Part shown: positions 39,143 through 49,000 of the stretch, piece after piece
How positions within the stretch are numbered: position 1 is the stretch's first letter
Layout: every line of letters starts with the position of its first letter
Virus record (IMG/VR): IMGVR_UViG_3300035666_000033
Coordinates: 1 to 50,207 of that record
Origin: a virus
Strand: one strand, 5' to 3'
Length of the DNA: 50,207 bases
Translations under genes and position numbers: made by a program
The notes under the pieces: model-generated
What the model saw: the letters and a program-made list of their open reading frames with translations, nothing else
The model's database searches: none
Told to the model about the DNA's origin: nothing

Positions 39143-40042
39143 GTGATCCTGTTCCTCGCCGACGGCAAGCAGATTCGCGGCGACCTCATCAAGTCGGCCG
39201 CGCTTCGTTACGACCTGGCGCCCATACCGGTGACGCTTGAGGCTGAAATCCGCGCCGGCGACGACGACATGGAGAAGAGGCTCGCCGAGGGGCAGCTTGT
39301 TTCTGTTGGAACCGGGGATTCGCTGCGCATCGTGAAGTCGGTCAGGGCTGTTGGCCGGGCCGCTCAAGGCGAACGCGAAATGACCGCGATCCGCATCACG
39401 GCCATGCTTGATTCGTGTCACAGCGCAGCCTTTGTGCGCAGTCGGGCGATCATCAAGGAGAGCGCGGCCCTGTCCGCGATCTACCGGTCTGCCGGCGCGA
39501 CCATCAAGGCGGTTGATGCTGACTTCCCTGTTCCGCGCTTCTACTGCCCGGTCGGAGAAACACCGACGTTCCACATTGCCCGCGTATTGCAGGAAGAAGG
39601 CGGCGCAGTGCGCTGGAAGTCTGGCCGCCTGCAATTCGTCCGCCTGCCCGATCTGTTTAAGCAGAAGCCGGTTCTCGATCTTCCAAACAACGCATCAGAT
39701 GATGTTGATAGCGGGTTCCTGGAGCGCCACGAAGTGCCGTGGTTCTTTTCTCTGAACGAGACCGCAGGCTTCGTGTTCGGCAACCAAGAAAAGCCCAGGG
39801 CGGTGCGCTACGCGCCGTTCAAGGATGTCCAGCGCCTGCGCAATATGACGCGCTGCCTGGTGCATCGCAAGACATCGAAAATCGACTTTTCTGGGCAGAT
39901 TGTCGCCGGCGATCTTGTCAATTTCGTTGGCGGCGACAAGCTTTGCATCATCACGGCGGCGCACGTCTTCGAGAGCGGGACGGATGACGGCGGCGCCGGA
40001 AACACCTATACCCGGCTTTGGCTGGGAAGCCTGGAGGGGTGA
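39143..40042 (+). CDS. baseplate hub-like protein
   Basis: 299 residues from a GTG at 39143. Beta-rich domains (ILFLADGKQIRGDLIKSAAL, PIPVTLEAEIRAGDDDMEKR, LVSVGTGDSLRIVKSVRAVG) and the arrangement just before an OB-fold spike and a PAAR protein match a gp27/gpD-like hub. It would form the trimeric platform connecting tail tube and spike. Identification depends heavily on gene order. Confidence 0.6.
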   Translation: MILFLADGKQIRGDLIKSAALRYDLAPIPVTLEAEIRAGDDDMEKRLAEGQLVSVGTGDSLRIVKSVRAVGRAAQGEREMTAIRITAMLDSCHSAAFVRSRAIIKESAALSAIYRSAGATIKAVDADFPVPRFYCPVGETPTFHIARVLQEEGGAVRWKSGRLQFVRLPDLFKQKPVLDLPNNASDDVDSGFLERHEVPWFFSLNETAGFVFGNQEKPRAVRYAPFKDVQRLRNMTRCLVHRKTSKIDFSGQIVAGDLVNFVGGDKLCIITAAHVFESGTDDGGAGNTYTRLWLGSLEG

Positions 40043-40461
40043 TGGAATACGGACTCATGCCTGGGCGCTACCCTGCCATCGTCAAGACCTACAACCAGGC
40101 GCGCCGGACGTGCCGGGTTGAAATCCCAGGACTGACTGACGGCGGGGATGTGCTGCCGGAAGCTGAAATCGAATACCCGATTGGCGACAAGTCGCGCGCC
40201 GGAACCAACACCACTGAGATTGAAATTACGCCTGGCGATACCGTCTGGGTGGCGTTCATCGGCGGCGACCCGCGTTATCCGATCATCACCGGCTACCGCA
40301 ACCCGCAGGCTGGAAACTCTGCCGACTGGCGGCGCTGGCACCATGCCAACATGGAACTGCTGGCGGACGGGACGATGAGGCTTGCCGTTGGGCCGTCCGA
40401 GATAATCCTGACGCCAAGCGGCATTGTGATTAACGCCCCGAGAATAGACCTTAACCCGTAG
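40042..40461 (+). CDS. baseplate central spike, OB-fold protein
   Basis: 139 residues from the ATG at 40042, overlapping the hub stop, with GGAGGGG just upstream. YPAIVKTYNQARRTCRVEIP, then TEIEITPGDTVWVAFIGGDP and RYPIITGYRNP are typical of the gp5/gpV OB-fold. The C-terminus (ELLADGTMRLAVGPSEIIL, SGIVINAPRIDLNP) has the short repeated strands of a spike beta-helix. It pierces the outer membrane, capped by the PAAR protein encoded next. Confidence 0.82.
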   Translation: MEYGLMPGRYPAIVKTYNQARRTCRVEIPGLTDGGDVLPEAEIEYPIGDKSRAGTNTTEIEITPGDTVWVAFIGGDPRYPIITGYRNPQAGNSADWRRWHHANMELLADGTMRLAVGPSEIILTPSGIVINAPRIDLNP

Positions 40462-40463
40462 CC

Positions 40464-40754
40464 ATGCCGGCCGCACACAGACACACCGATATTTGCACTG
40501 GACACGGCTGCTACCCGAGTCGGCAGAACGCGGCTGCATCGCCGAATGTTTTTGTGAACGGGCTGGGGTGGCACCGAGTTGGAGACCATTGGCAGCCTCA
40601 TGGGTGCGGCGTGTGCGTTCCGCATGGAGGAAACCTGGCAGAGGGGAGCCCGACCGTGTTCATCAATGGCATGGCGGCCGGGCGAATCGGAGACCCTGTT
40701 GATTGCGGCTCATCCTGTCAGACGGGGAGCCCGAATGTTTTTGCCGACGGATGA
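40464..40754 (+). CDS. PAAR-repeat spike tip
   Basis: 96 residues. HRHTDICTGHGCYPSRQNAA, SPNVFVNGLGWHRVGDHWQP, SPTVFINGMAAGRIGD and GSPNVFADG are the repeated xPxVxxNGxxxxRxGD units of PAAR proteins, with His and Cys placed to hold a metal ion. It sharpens the tail spike. Next to the OB-fold spike gene, which supports the assignment. Confidence 0.93.
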   Translation: MPAAHRHTDICTGHGCYPSRQNAAASPNVFVNGLGWHRVGDHWQPHGCGVCVPHGGNLAEGSPTVFINGMAAGRIGDPVDCGSSCQTGSPNVFADG

Positions 40755-40784
40755 TTTATCCATAGCCACACCAAGGAAACCACC

Positions 40785-41276
40785 ATGAAAAACCTACTCT
40801 TCAGCTTCGAAGACCTGACGGTCAAAGACAAGGCGGCCAAGCAAGCCATCCGCTATTTCTCGCGCGCCGGCGCCAACGTCGTGCAGCAGGACATCCCGTC
40901 TGCGCTCAAGCGATCCTCCGGCGTCACTTACCGCGAAATGGCACTCACCTTTGCCGACTCGCAGACCGTCGTGCTGCGCATCAAGCAGAGCGGCGACATT
41001 TTCCAGGTGCTGCTGAACGGCAAGGTGCTGCCAATCAAGAATCAGGACGATCACGTCAAGGCTATCGCTGAGATTGTTCAGGCGATGGACGCCGGCCGCT
41101 CGAAGTTCCAGAAGATTCTTGCAGCGGCCAAGGTGAAGCCGCCCGCCGGCATCCGCACGGCAGCGCCAAAAATGGAGCAGGTTCTCACCTACAAGCGCGA
41201 CGCGCTGAAGTCGGCGATTGCCGCCGTCCGCTCCGAAATATCTGGACTGACAGCCGGGCAAATCGCCGCTGCGTAA
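40785..41276 (+). CDS. DarA-type module protein, function unknown
   Basis: 163 residues; AAGGAAACC precedes the ATG. After a charged start (LLFSFEDLTVKDKAAKQAIR) it has a beta core (GVTYREMALTFADSQTVVLR, IKQSGDIFQVLLNGKVLPIK) and a helical C-terminus. It is placed between the PAAR gene and the polyvalent protein and looks like the small proteins that accompany the P1 darA/ddr genes. Possibly an internal virion protein. Hedged on family. Confidence 0.6.
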   Translation: MKNLLFSFEDLTVKDKAAKQAIRYFSRAGANVVQQDIPSALKRSSGVTYREMALTFADSQTVVLRIKQSGDIFQVLLNGKVLPIKNQDDHVKAIAEIVQAMDAGRSKFQKILAAAKVKPPAGIRTAAPKMEQVLTYKRDALKSAIAAVRSEISGLTAGQIAAA

Positions 41277-41319
41277 GCGGAAAACCCCGCCAATCGAGCG
41301 GTTGCGCGCGGCATACCAT
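41277..41319 (+). promoter_or_regulatory. possible late regulatory element, copy B
   Basis: GCGGAAAAC (41277-41285), 28 bases, TACCAT (41314-41319), parallel to the element at 25498. It begins directly after the stop of the preceding gene and ends at the start of the polyvalent gene, which has no Shine-Dalgarno sequence. Confidence 0.3.
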
Positions 41320-44300
41320 GCCGTGCATGAGCGCCGATTCCACCTTCCTACAGATTGAGACTGCTGCCCACGGCGGCGCCTTCGGGGATAACCCGATTCC
41401 GGCGCCGACCGAGGCGCAATGCCTCTCTGGAAATTACAAGGTAGGCCGGGCCAGCATCTACGGCCTGGCCATTGCCATCGAGCAGCCGCGCGGCAGCTAC
41501 CGAACCGGGATCGATTCCAAGACCGGAAAGCGCTGGGCAAGCCGGATGGCGGCCCACTACGGCTACATCAACGGCACAAAAGGCAACGACGGCGACTGCG
41601 TTGATTGCTTCATCGGCTTCTACCCCCAATCCCAGGCGGCATTCGTCATCAACCAGAACGTCGGTGGAAAGTTCGACGAGCACAAGGTGATGCTTGCCTA
41701 CCCGGACGAAGAGTCCGCGCGGCGCGCCTACCTGGACAGTTACGAGCGCGGCTGGAATGGCCTCGCCAGCGTCGTTTCCCTCTCCGTTTCTCAACTCAAG
41801 TGGTGGCTCAAGAATGGAGACATGCGCCGGCCGCTGCGTGCTGAAAATCTCCCTCACGAAGGACTCGAAACCATGACCCGCAAAGTGCAATGGAACAGCG
41901 AAGCGCTGCCCTACGACCAGACCCTTGACCAAGTGCTGTACGAAATCCGGCGATCAGACGCTGGCGAAAGCCTGTTGCTGGACGCCGTGAGCGCCAAGGA
42001 CATCATTGAAGACGCCGACGGCGCCCTGGCGTTTGATGCGCTGGTGACGCCATACGCCAAGCTGGAGCGGAAGATGGAGGTTCTACAGGGCGTCATGGTT
42101 CGCTCTGGCGAGTCCGTCAAGCCGGTTGCCATGCAGGTTACCGATCCATTCAAGCAGCGCGGCGTCGCCAACGTGGCAGCCATTTTCGAGCTATCCGACG
42201 GTCAAACCGTTTCGATCTTCTTCCACAACCCGGACGTGACGCCGAACAAGATGGCGGCGAGTGACGAGGTTATCTCGTGGAAGTGGCTCCTGAACAAGAA
42301 GGACATCACCATCGTTGTGGCGCCCGAGCGCGGCGAAGACCTCAATGTCCGCGAAGTGGCACGCCGCATTATTCGGCTTGCCGAGAAGAACAGCCCGGCA
42401 TTCCAGCGCGCCAACACCAAGCGCGCGGAGCGTATGCAGGGAATCCAAGCGCTGAAGGATGAAATCACCACGCTGGAAACCGAATTGGCGACGGCGCAGC
42501 ATGAACTTGAAGTGGCGAAAGTGGCCGCCGAGACTGCGCCAGTCCGCACGCTGCTGACGGACGAAGAGCAGGCTGCACTTGCCAAGCGAGAGGAAGCGGC
42601 TCGCGCCATCCTCGAAGGCATGACTGAAGAGCAGATCACGCAAGTAGGCGCAAGCCCGTCGCTGGTGACGGTTGTTACTCTGAAGCTGGGCCGGTTTTCT
42701 GCCATCGACAAGATTCTTGAAAACCACCCGGATGACGTTGAAAAGGCTATTGCCTCTGTCGTACCGGAAGCCTCCGCAAGGTCTGCGCAACAGAAGGTCG
42801 ACATCACCTATCGCAACAGCGCCGACGGCCTCTTTACGTCGTTCTTCCCGGATACGCCGGAAGGTGAAAAGGCATGGAACATCATTAACGCCACGCCGGG
42901 CGCCGAGGGCGGCAAGGTGCTTGCAGCCCATGCCGAGCCAACCATTGAGCAACTGCGCAAGGCCGGCTACACCGTGGAAGAGGACACCAGCGCCCCGAGC
43001 GCCGTCGATGATGATGCCCTGCTGGCCGAACTGGCGCAGAAATCCGGCGAACAGGATGGGTCACCCGATGTGTTCTCTGTTGGCTCCGTCAAATTCCAAG
43101 CTTTCGCCGTCAAGATCAGACAAGGGAAGCAGCGCGTATGGGGCGTTCGCGTCTTGGAAAACGGCAAGGAGATGAACCCCGCTGACGGCAACGGCGCAGG
43201 TTTCAAGAGCGACACCAAGGCAAGCATGATCGAAGACATGGAGCGCAGCTATGCCGCGATAACCAAGATTGGAGACAAGGAGCAGAACGAGAACCGCTGG
43301 CGCGAGGGGTTTGGACTTCCGCCGCTTCCGACAGAAGGCGCCTCTGCTTCAAACGAACAGGCCCTGATTGACGCCTACATCAAGGCATGGGGAGAAGAGG
43401 CTGCGATGGTCAATGCCGCCGTAGCCGCCGTGAATTGGGAAGGAATCATCGACAACGCCAGCGCGACGGCTGAAATTCAGAAGCTGCAAAGCGCCGCCAA
43501 TAGCGACCGGCCGATTATCAAGGCCCGCGATGCCCTGGAGGCCGCCGGCATGAAGACATGGGATTCCCGCCTGTCTGGCGTCACCGAAACCGAGGAATTC
43601 CGGGCGCAAAGCAAGGCGATGGATGCCTACCGAGAGGCAATGGACAAGATTCAGGCCATCGCCAAGGAAAAGCTGATCGAGGCCGGCAAGGCGGAGCTTT
43701 CGGCCCTGCCAGAAGATGCCCCGCTGGAAGACGCGGCCCGCGCCATCTATCGCAAGCACGGTATCGATATGGGTCAGCGTAGCGACTGGGTTTCCCGTGT
43801 CGTTACCGCCGTCAATGAAAAGGACGCCGAGGCGCTGCGCAGCATCCTGGCCGGCGTTGGCAGCGACAGCAACAAAGCCAGCATGGAGATTTTCGAGCGG
43901 GCGGCAGGGTTCAAGCTGGCAAAGACCCAGAAGGAGCGCGCCAAACAGATCGACGAATGGGCAGGCATAACGCCCGAGAAGCGCGCCGAGATTGAGGCTG
44001 CGAAAGATGCAGCGTGGCAGGCTCGCAAGATTGAGGAAGGCGTCAAGGATGCCTGGGGCTGGCTGAAGAGTATGAAGGTGCGAGACGGCGCCGATGTGGT
44101 TGATGGTCAGCAGTACCTTTTGCGCCAGTTCGCCGAAGGATACGACGAGGCCGGCACCGGCAAGAAAGGTGCCGCCACGATCTATGGCATGAAGAATGGA
44201 AGCGCTCTCCGCTACGTCAACAACCGCAGCTTCAACGGCTTCCTGAAGGCGGCAATGGCATTTGGCGGACTGCGCAAAGCGCTTGAATCGGTCGGCGCCA

Positions 44301-46033
44301 TTGAACAGAGCGCCGATAAGGCCGCAAGCGTCGATGCTGCATACCAGTTCGCCAGCGCAACGGACGAATTCAAGGCGTGGCTCGCCGACTACCTGGACAA
44401 GCCAGAATACTCGCCGTTCGCTACGGCCAAGGCGATGGATCAGGCCGCCCAGCGCAACGGTGCCAGCGTCGATTGGGGAATGTTCTCCGGCGCGGCGCTG
44501 GATGGCGTTAGCGCTGCCGTTGCAGAGCTTGAACGCGCCCTTGACGTTGCCGCGACCAATGAGCCGATCAATCGTGTCGAGGGGAACATCGGCCAGGCCG
44601 ATCTTGAGGCCGAAGTCGCAGGGAGCATCAAGGAGGCTATCGAAATTCTGTCCGAGGCCGATTACGGCCCGAGCGAAGAGGAAATCGGCGGGCTGTTCGA
44701 GGCCGAATCAACGACACTGGACAGCGCCGACGGAGCCTATCTTGGCGTCGAAAAACAAGCCATTTCCGCAACCAAGGCATTGCTCCAGTATTTCCGCGAC
44801 TTCATCGCATCGGATTCCAAGTTTGCCAAGGTTCCAGAGTCGGCATACGGATGGACGGCGTCCGGTGAAATCATGGATAAGGACGAGGCGAAGCGCCGTC
44901 TGCGCAGCCTGATTGACATCGCCATCAACCGGAAGGCCGGCATTCCAGACCTGACGCCCGAGCAGGACAAGCGCCTGGCCGACTATGCCCACGACGCCCG
45001 CACCATCAGCGACTACCTGACCAAGCGCATTCGCCACACTGGCGCACGCAACCTGCTGCGCACGCCTGAAATGAAAGCCAAGTATCCGCATATCGACAAC
45101 CAGCCACGCGACGGCTTCGATTCCGTCTCGCTCGACGGCATTGATTCCGACGGCTATGTCGGCAAAGTCAAGAAGGGCGGGGAGGTGGTTGGGCGTATCG
45201 ACATTGGCGGCGACGGCAAGGCAATGGTGTTCGTCGGCGCGTCCGGCGACCAGCGTGTCGTATTCCCATCCGGCACGGAGGCAACCTATTCCGATGAGGA
45301 TGCAGCAGCGATGATTGACGCCCTGTTTTCCACCAAGGCAGCAAACGCGGCGCCCGAGGCGATTGAAGGCCCGGCAAAAGATCGCGCGTCCGCGCTCAAG
45401 ATGCTGACCGATACCAGCATGAACGTCTGGATGTCGGAAGGTCAGAACAAGGCCGTGATCGCCGGACTCATGGGCGAAGAATGGCAGTTCTTCGCGGACA
45501 AGATGAAAGAACTGGCCGGCGTCATCGCCGCCATGCCCAAGACCTACGACCAGGACGGAATGGGAGATTCTGCTGTAGCGCACCTCCACTACTTCAGGGG
45601 CGCTGCTGACTGGTACATCACCGAAAAGGACATGGAAGGAAAAGGCACCCAGCAGGCTTTCGGCTTGGCTGACCTGGGTTATGGCGGCGAGCTTGGCTAC
45701 ATCAGCATCGAAGAACTCATCAGCGCCGGCGTCGAGCTTGATTTCCACTTCTCGCCAAAGACCATCGGGCAGATTAAGGGCAAGGGCGAGCCCGCTACGC
45801 AGGAGGCCGCGCCAGAAGTTTCGCCCGAAGACCGGCAAAAGCAAGTAGATCAGGCGCTGTTCCAGTCCGTGATCGACGGCAACGTACCCGACATTCTTGC
45901 GCCTGAACTGGCCGACTCACTGGAGGCCGCCTATTACCGCCAGCAAACCGACCCTGCGCTTGTCAGCCTGTTCGAGCAGGCCGTGAGTGCCTACCAAAAC
46001 GCCATGATGGCCGCCACCGCTGAACTTGCATGA
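41318..46033 (+). CDS. polyvalent protein: pyrophosphatase-like, DarA-like and DUF2958 domains
   Basis: 1571 residues from the ATG at 41318; the ATG at 41327 is an alternative. Residues about 40-175 form an inorganic-pyrophosphatase-like domain (RMAAHYGYINGTKGNDGDCV, then DCFIGFYP), with Asp91, Asp93 and Asp96 in the DGDxxD position. Residues about 190-365 (KVQWNSEALPYDQTLDQVLY, FELSDGQTVSIFFHNPDVTP, REVARRIIRLAEKNSPAFQR) resemble the DarA-type defence-against-restriction domain, followed by a coiled coil. A long helical middle follows, and residues about 1415-1490 match DUF2958 (HLHYFRGAADWYITEKD, ELGYISIEELISAGVELDFH). Such multi-domain proteins in phages and conjugative elements are called polyvalent proteins and are thought to enter the host with DNA and blunt its defences. 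Confidence 0.82.
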   Translation: MPCMSADSTFLQIETAAHGGAFGDNPIPAPTEAQCLSGNYKVGRASIYGLAIAIEQPRGSYRTGIDSKTGKRWASRMAAHYGYINGTKGNDGDCVDCFIGFYPQSQAAFVINQNVGGKFDEHKVMLAYPDEESARRAYLDSYERGWNGLASVVSLSVSQLKWWLKNGDMRRPLRAENLPHEGLETMTRKVQWNSEALPYDQTLDQVLYEIRRSDAGESLLLDAVSAKDIIEDADGALAFDALVTPYAKLERKMEVLQGVMVRSGESVKPVAMQVTDPFKQRGVANVAAIFELSDGQTVSIFFHNPDVTPNKMAASDEVISWKWLLNKKDITIVVAPERGEDLNVREVARRIIRLAEKNSPAFQRANTKRAERMQGIQALKDEITTLETELATAQHELEVAKVAAETAPVRTLLTDEEQAALAKREEAARAILEGMTEEQITQVGASPSLVTVVTLKLGRFSAIDKILENHPDDVEKAIASVVPEASARSAQQKVDITYRNSADGLFTSFFPDTPEGEKAWNIINATPGAEGGKVLAAHAEPTIEQLRKAGYTVEEDTSAPSAVDDDALLAELAQKSGEQDGSPDVFSVGSVKFQAFAVKIRQGKQRVWGVRVLENGKEMNPADGNGAGFKSDTKASMIEDMERSYAAITKIGDKEQNENRWREGFGLPPLPTEGASASNEQALIDAYIKAWGEEAAMVNAAVAAVNWEGIIDNASATAEIQKLQSAANSDRPIIKARDALEAAGMKTWDSRLSGVTETEEFRAQSKAMDAYREAMDKIQAIAKEKLIEAGKAELSALPEDAPLEDAARAIYRKHGIDMGQRSDWVSRVVTAVNEKDAEALRSILAGVGSDSNKASMEIFERAAGFKLAKTQKERAKQIDEWAGITPEKRAEIEAAKDAAWQARKIEEGVKDAWGWLKSMKVRDGADVVDGQQYLLRQFAEGYDEAGTGKKGAATIYGMKNGSALRYVNNRSFNGFLKAAMAFGGLRKALESVGAIEQSADKAASVDAAYQFASATDEFKAWLADYLDKPEYSPFATAKAMDQAAQRNGASVDWGMFSGAALDGVSAAVAELERALDVAATNEPINRVEGNIGQADLEAEVAGSIKEAIEILSEADYGPSEEEIGGLFEAESTTLDSADGAYLGVEKQAISATKALLQYFRDFIASDSKFAKVPESAYGWTASGEIMDKDEAKRRLRSLIDIAINRKAGIPDLTPEQDKRLADYAHDARTISDYLTKRIRHTGARNLLRTPEMKAKYPHIDNQPRDGFDSVSLDGIDSDGYVGKVKKGGEVVGRIDIGGDGKAMVFVGASGDQRVVFPSGTEATYSDEDAAAMIDALFSTKAANAAPEAIEGPAKDRASALKMLTDTSMNVWMSEGQNKAVIAGLMGEEWQFFADKMKELAGVIAAMPKTYDQDGMGDSAVAHLHYFRGAADWYITEKDMEGKGTQQAFGLADLGYGGELGYISIEELISAGVELDFHFSPKTIGQIKGKGEPATQEAAPEVSPEDRQKQVDQALFQSVIDGNVPDILAPELADSLEAAYYRQQTDPALVSLFEQAVSAYQNAMMAATAELA

Positions 46034-46046
46034 GGAAGAACGAGAA

Positions 46047-49000
46047 ATGCTGAATCGAATCGCCTTTGATGATGCCGTCGGAAGCGGCGGGCTGCTGGCC
46101 CGCCTGAAGCTGGTCGGCGAACTTGCCAAGATCAAGGTTGGCCTGAAGGATGTCGGCGACGGCCCGCTGGCCTCCGTCAAACGCCTGAAACTGGCGTCCA
46201 GAGCCAACCAGATTCGCGTCGATCTTGGCGCCCATGCCGCCCGCGCGGAACCGGTTGCACAGCAGCAGGAAGGCAGCGAAGAGCCGCAGGCGCCGCGTAA
46301 CCAGACGGCGCAGTATTACGAATTCGACCCGAACCGCAAGCCAGCCCAGCGCAAGAAGGACAACGCGGCCGCCATGTCTCTTTTGGCGCGCATCGATTCC
46401 GGCGAGATTGATCCGTCCCGGCTGACGCCAGAGGAAAAGCTGGCGCTTGCGAAGTATTCCGGTACAGGCGGCGCACTGGTCGGAGCCGACGGCAAGAAGG
46501 GTAGCGCCTACGAGTATTACACCCCGAAGCCGATTGCCGAGGGCGTTTGGGAATTGATGTCCGAGCTTGGCTTTCAGGGCGGCAAGGTACTTGACCCGTG
46601 CGCCGGCGTTGGTATTTTCGGCGCGACGGCACCACTGAGCGCGGCCATTGATGCCGTGGAGCTCAACGAGACCTCCGGCCGCATCAATGGCTTAGTGAAT
46701 GCCGGCCCAGGCTATTCGGCTACCGTTGCCCCATTCGAGAAGGTGGCAGCCGGAACGCCGGACGAACAATACGACGCCATCGTGACCAATGTTCCGTTTG
46801 GCGGCGTCGCAGATCGAGGCGGCAACCAGTTGCACGACAACCGCTACCAGAAGGAGCCGCTGCAAAACTATTTCATTCTGCGCTCCCTGGAGAAGCTGAA
46901 GCCGGGCGGCCTGGCTGTTTTCATCACGCCGCCGCGCTGCGTCTCTGGCAAGGGCGGCAAGGAAGAGGAATTGCGCGTCAAGGCGAGCTACACGGCTGAA
47001 TTCCTTGGCGCTTATCGGCTCCCAAACTCGGTATTCGGCACGGCCAGCGCCGACACCATGACCGACGTGATCGCTTTCCGCAAGTACAGCCGCGAGACCC
47101 TGGACAAGATCGCCGAATTGCGTGAGCAGTCGCCGCAATCCCTGATCGATGCCAATGTGCAATGGCAGCCGTTCATCGAGGGCCGTTACTTCGACAGCGA
47201 AGGAAAGCGCTTCGTGCTTGGCGACTTCGTTCCGAAAGACCCGAACAAGTTCCGTGACGTGGATCGCGTCATCACCCAGGCAAGCGTCGGAGAAATCGGC
47301 AAGATGCTGAAGCGATTCCCTGATTCCCGAGTGAATTGGGACTTGCTAGGCACGGTTGAAACCACGCCGATCATTTACCGCGATGGCGATACGATCACCC
47401 AGTCCGGCCAGACGCTTCAGATGCAAGGCGGCCGCTGGGCGCCCATGATGCGCAGCGAGGAAAGCGCGGACGCCGCCGAACTGGTCTGGAAGCTGAAGAC
47501 GCCGTATTCCGCCTTTGAGAGCCGCGTCACCTGGATCGAGGCTGAAAAGTGCGTCGATTACATGATCGAGACTTCGCAATCGCTCGACATCCCGGCGTGG
47601 CTGCGCGGTGCAATGGCCGAAATCCGCCGACTGAAGGACGCCGGCGAGCGCGCACAGTTCTGGAATGCCGGGATTGTTGGAATGTCAGTAGCCCAAGTCC
47701 TGGAAGAGCGTCTTGGCGAGGAAATCGGCGTCAATTTCGCCGAGGAATATCCTGCCCTGACCGACGCCATGCAGCGCGTATCCGTGGCCGCGAAAAAGCG
47801 CCCGTCTGTGCTTGGCGGGAAGGTCAAGGAGGGGCTTGCCACAATCGGCAACCACTACCAGAAGAAAACCGGGTTCTCCGCCGTGTGGCGTGGCGATGTG
47901 CAGCAGCAGGCGCCAACCGTCGAAATCACGGCAGACTCCAGCTTCGAGGGGTTGCGCTACAAAACGAAATCCATCTGGGCCGGCATGGACGAGGCCAAGG
48001 CCATCTATGGCGATGGATTCGAGCCCTACGAAGACCCGGCCTGGTGCATTTCCCCTGACGGGAAGAGCGTCACCCGCGCCGATGACTATTACGTCGGCAA
48101 CTACGCCGACTTCCTGAAGCGCGCCGACGCCGACATCGCGGCAGCAACCGACGAGAAAATCCGGGCCAAGCTGCTGCGCCAGAAGCTGGACGCCGCCACC
48201 CGCATCGACAAGGTTGATGTGTCGAAGCTGACCTTCAACCTGTTCAGTCCTCACGTCACTCTGGAAGAGAAGGCGGAATTCCTTCGCCGTTTCGTGCATC
48301 CGTCTGCCTCTGTCATCTACGACGAGAAGACCGGTGAGAAGCGCGTTGACATCGATGTACCTGGCAGCAAGCTGACCGACCGCGAGAAGCTGCTGAATCG
48401 CATCGGCGACTACCTGAAGAACGGCACAATCACGCTTGGCGGCGCCAAACTGGGCATGGATGATGCCAAGGCGCTCCAGGAACTGCGCAAGATGGTCAAT
48501 ACCGCCAACGAGCAGTTCAACGGCTGGGTGCGCGGCAATCGCGCTATCGTGAGCCGACTGGAAAGCGTCGCATCCGACCCAGAGAAGCTGCGCTTCCGCT
48601 CTGTCAGCGACGAATCGCCGTTGCCGGTTCCTGGCCTTAACCCTGAACTCAAACTGCACGGCTACCAAAACGCATTTGTCCGCTTGCAGGGCCGCGAATT
48701 TGGCGGCGGCAACGGTGATGGCGTGGGGCTGGGAAAAACCTTCCAGGGCCTGGTTGCGGTTCAATACGCCCAGAGCATCGGCGTCAAGACCAAGACGCTC
48801 TTCGTGGTTCCCAATTCCGTGCTGTCCAACTGGCGCAAGGAGGCCATGCGCGCCTATTCTTCGACCGACGACTGCCTGTTTGTCGGCCTGCGCGAAGGCA
48901 AGGGCGGCAAGCCGGTTGTGAGCTCGTCCAACTTCGACGCCGACCTGACGGCCGTCATGGAGAACCGGCACAGCAAGATTTTCATGACCCTGGAAGCGTT

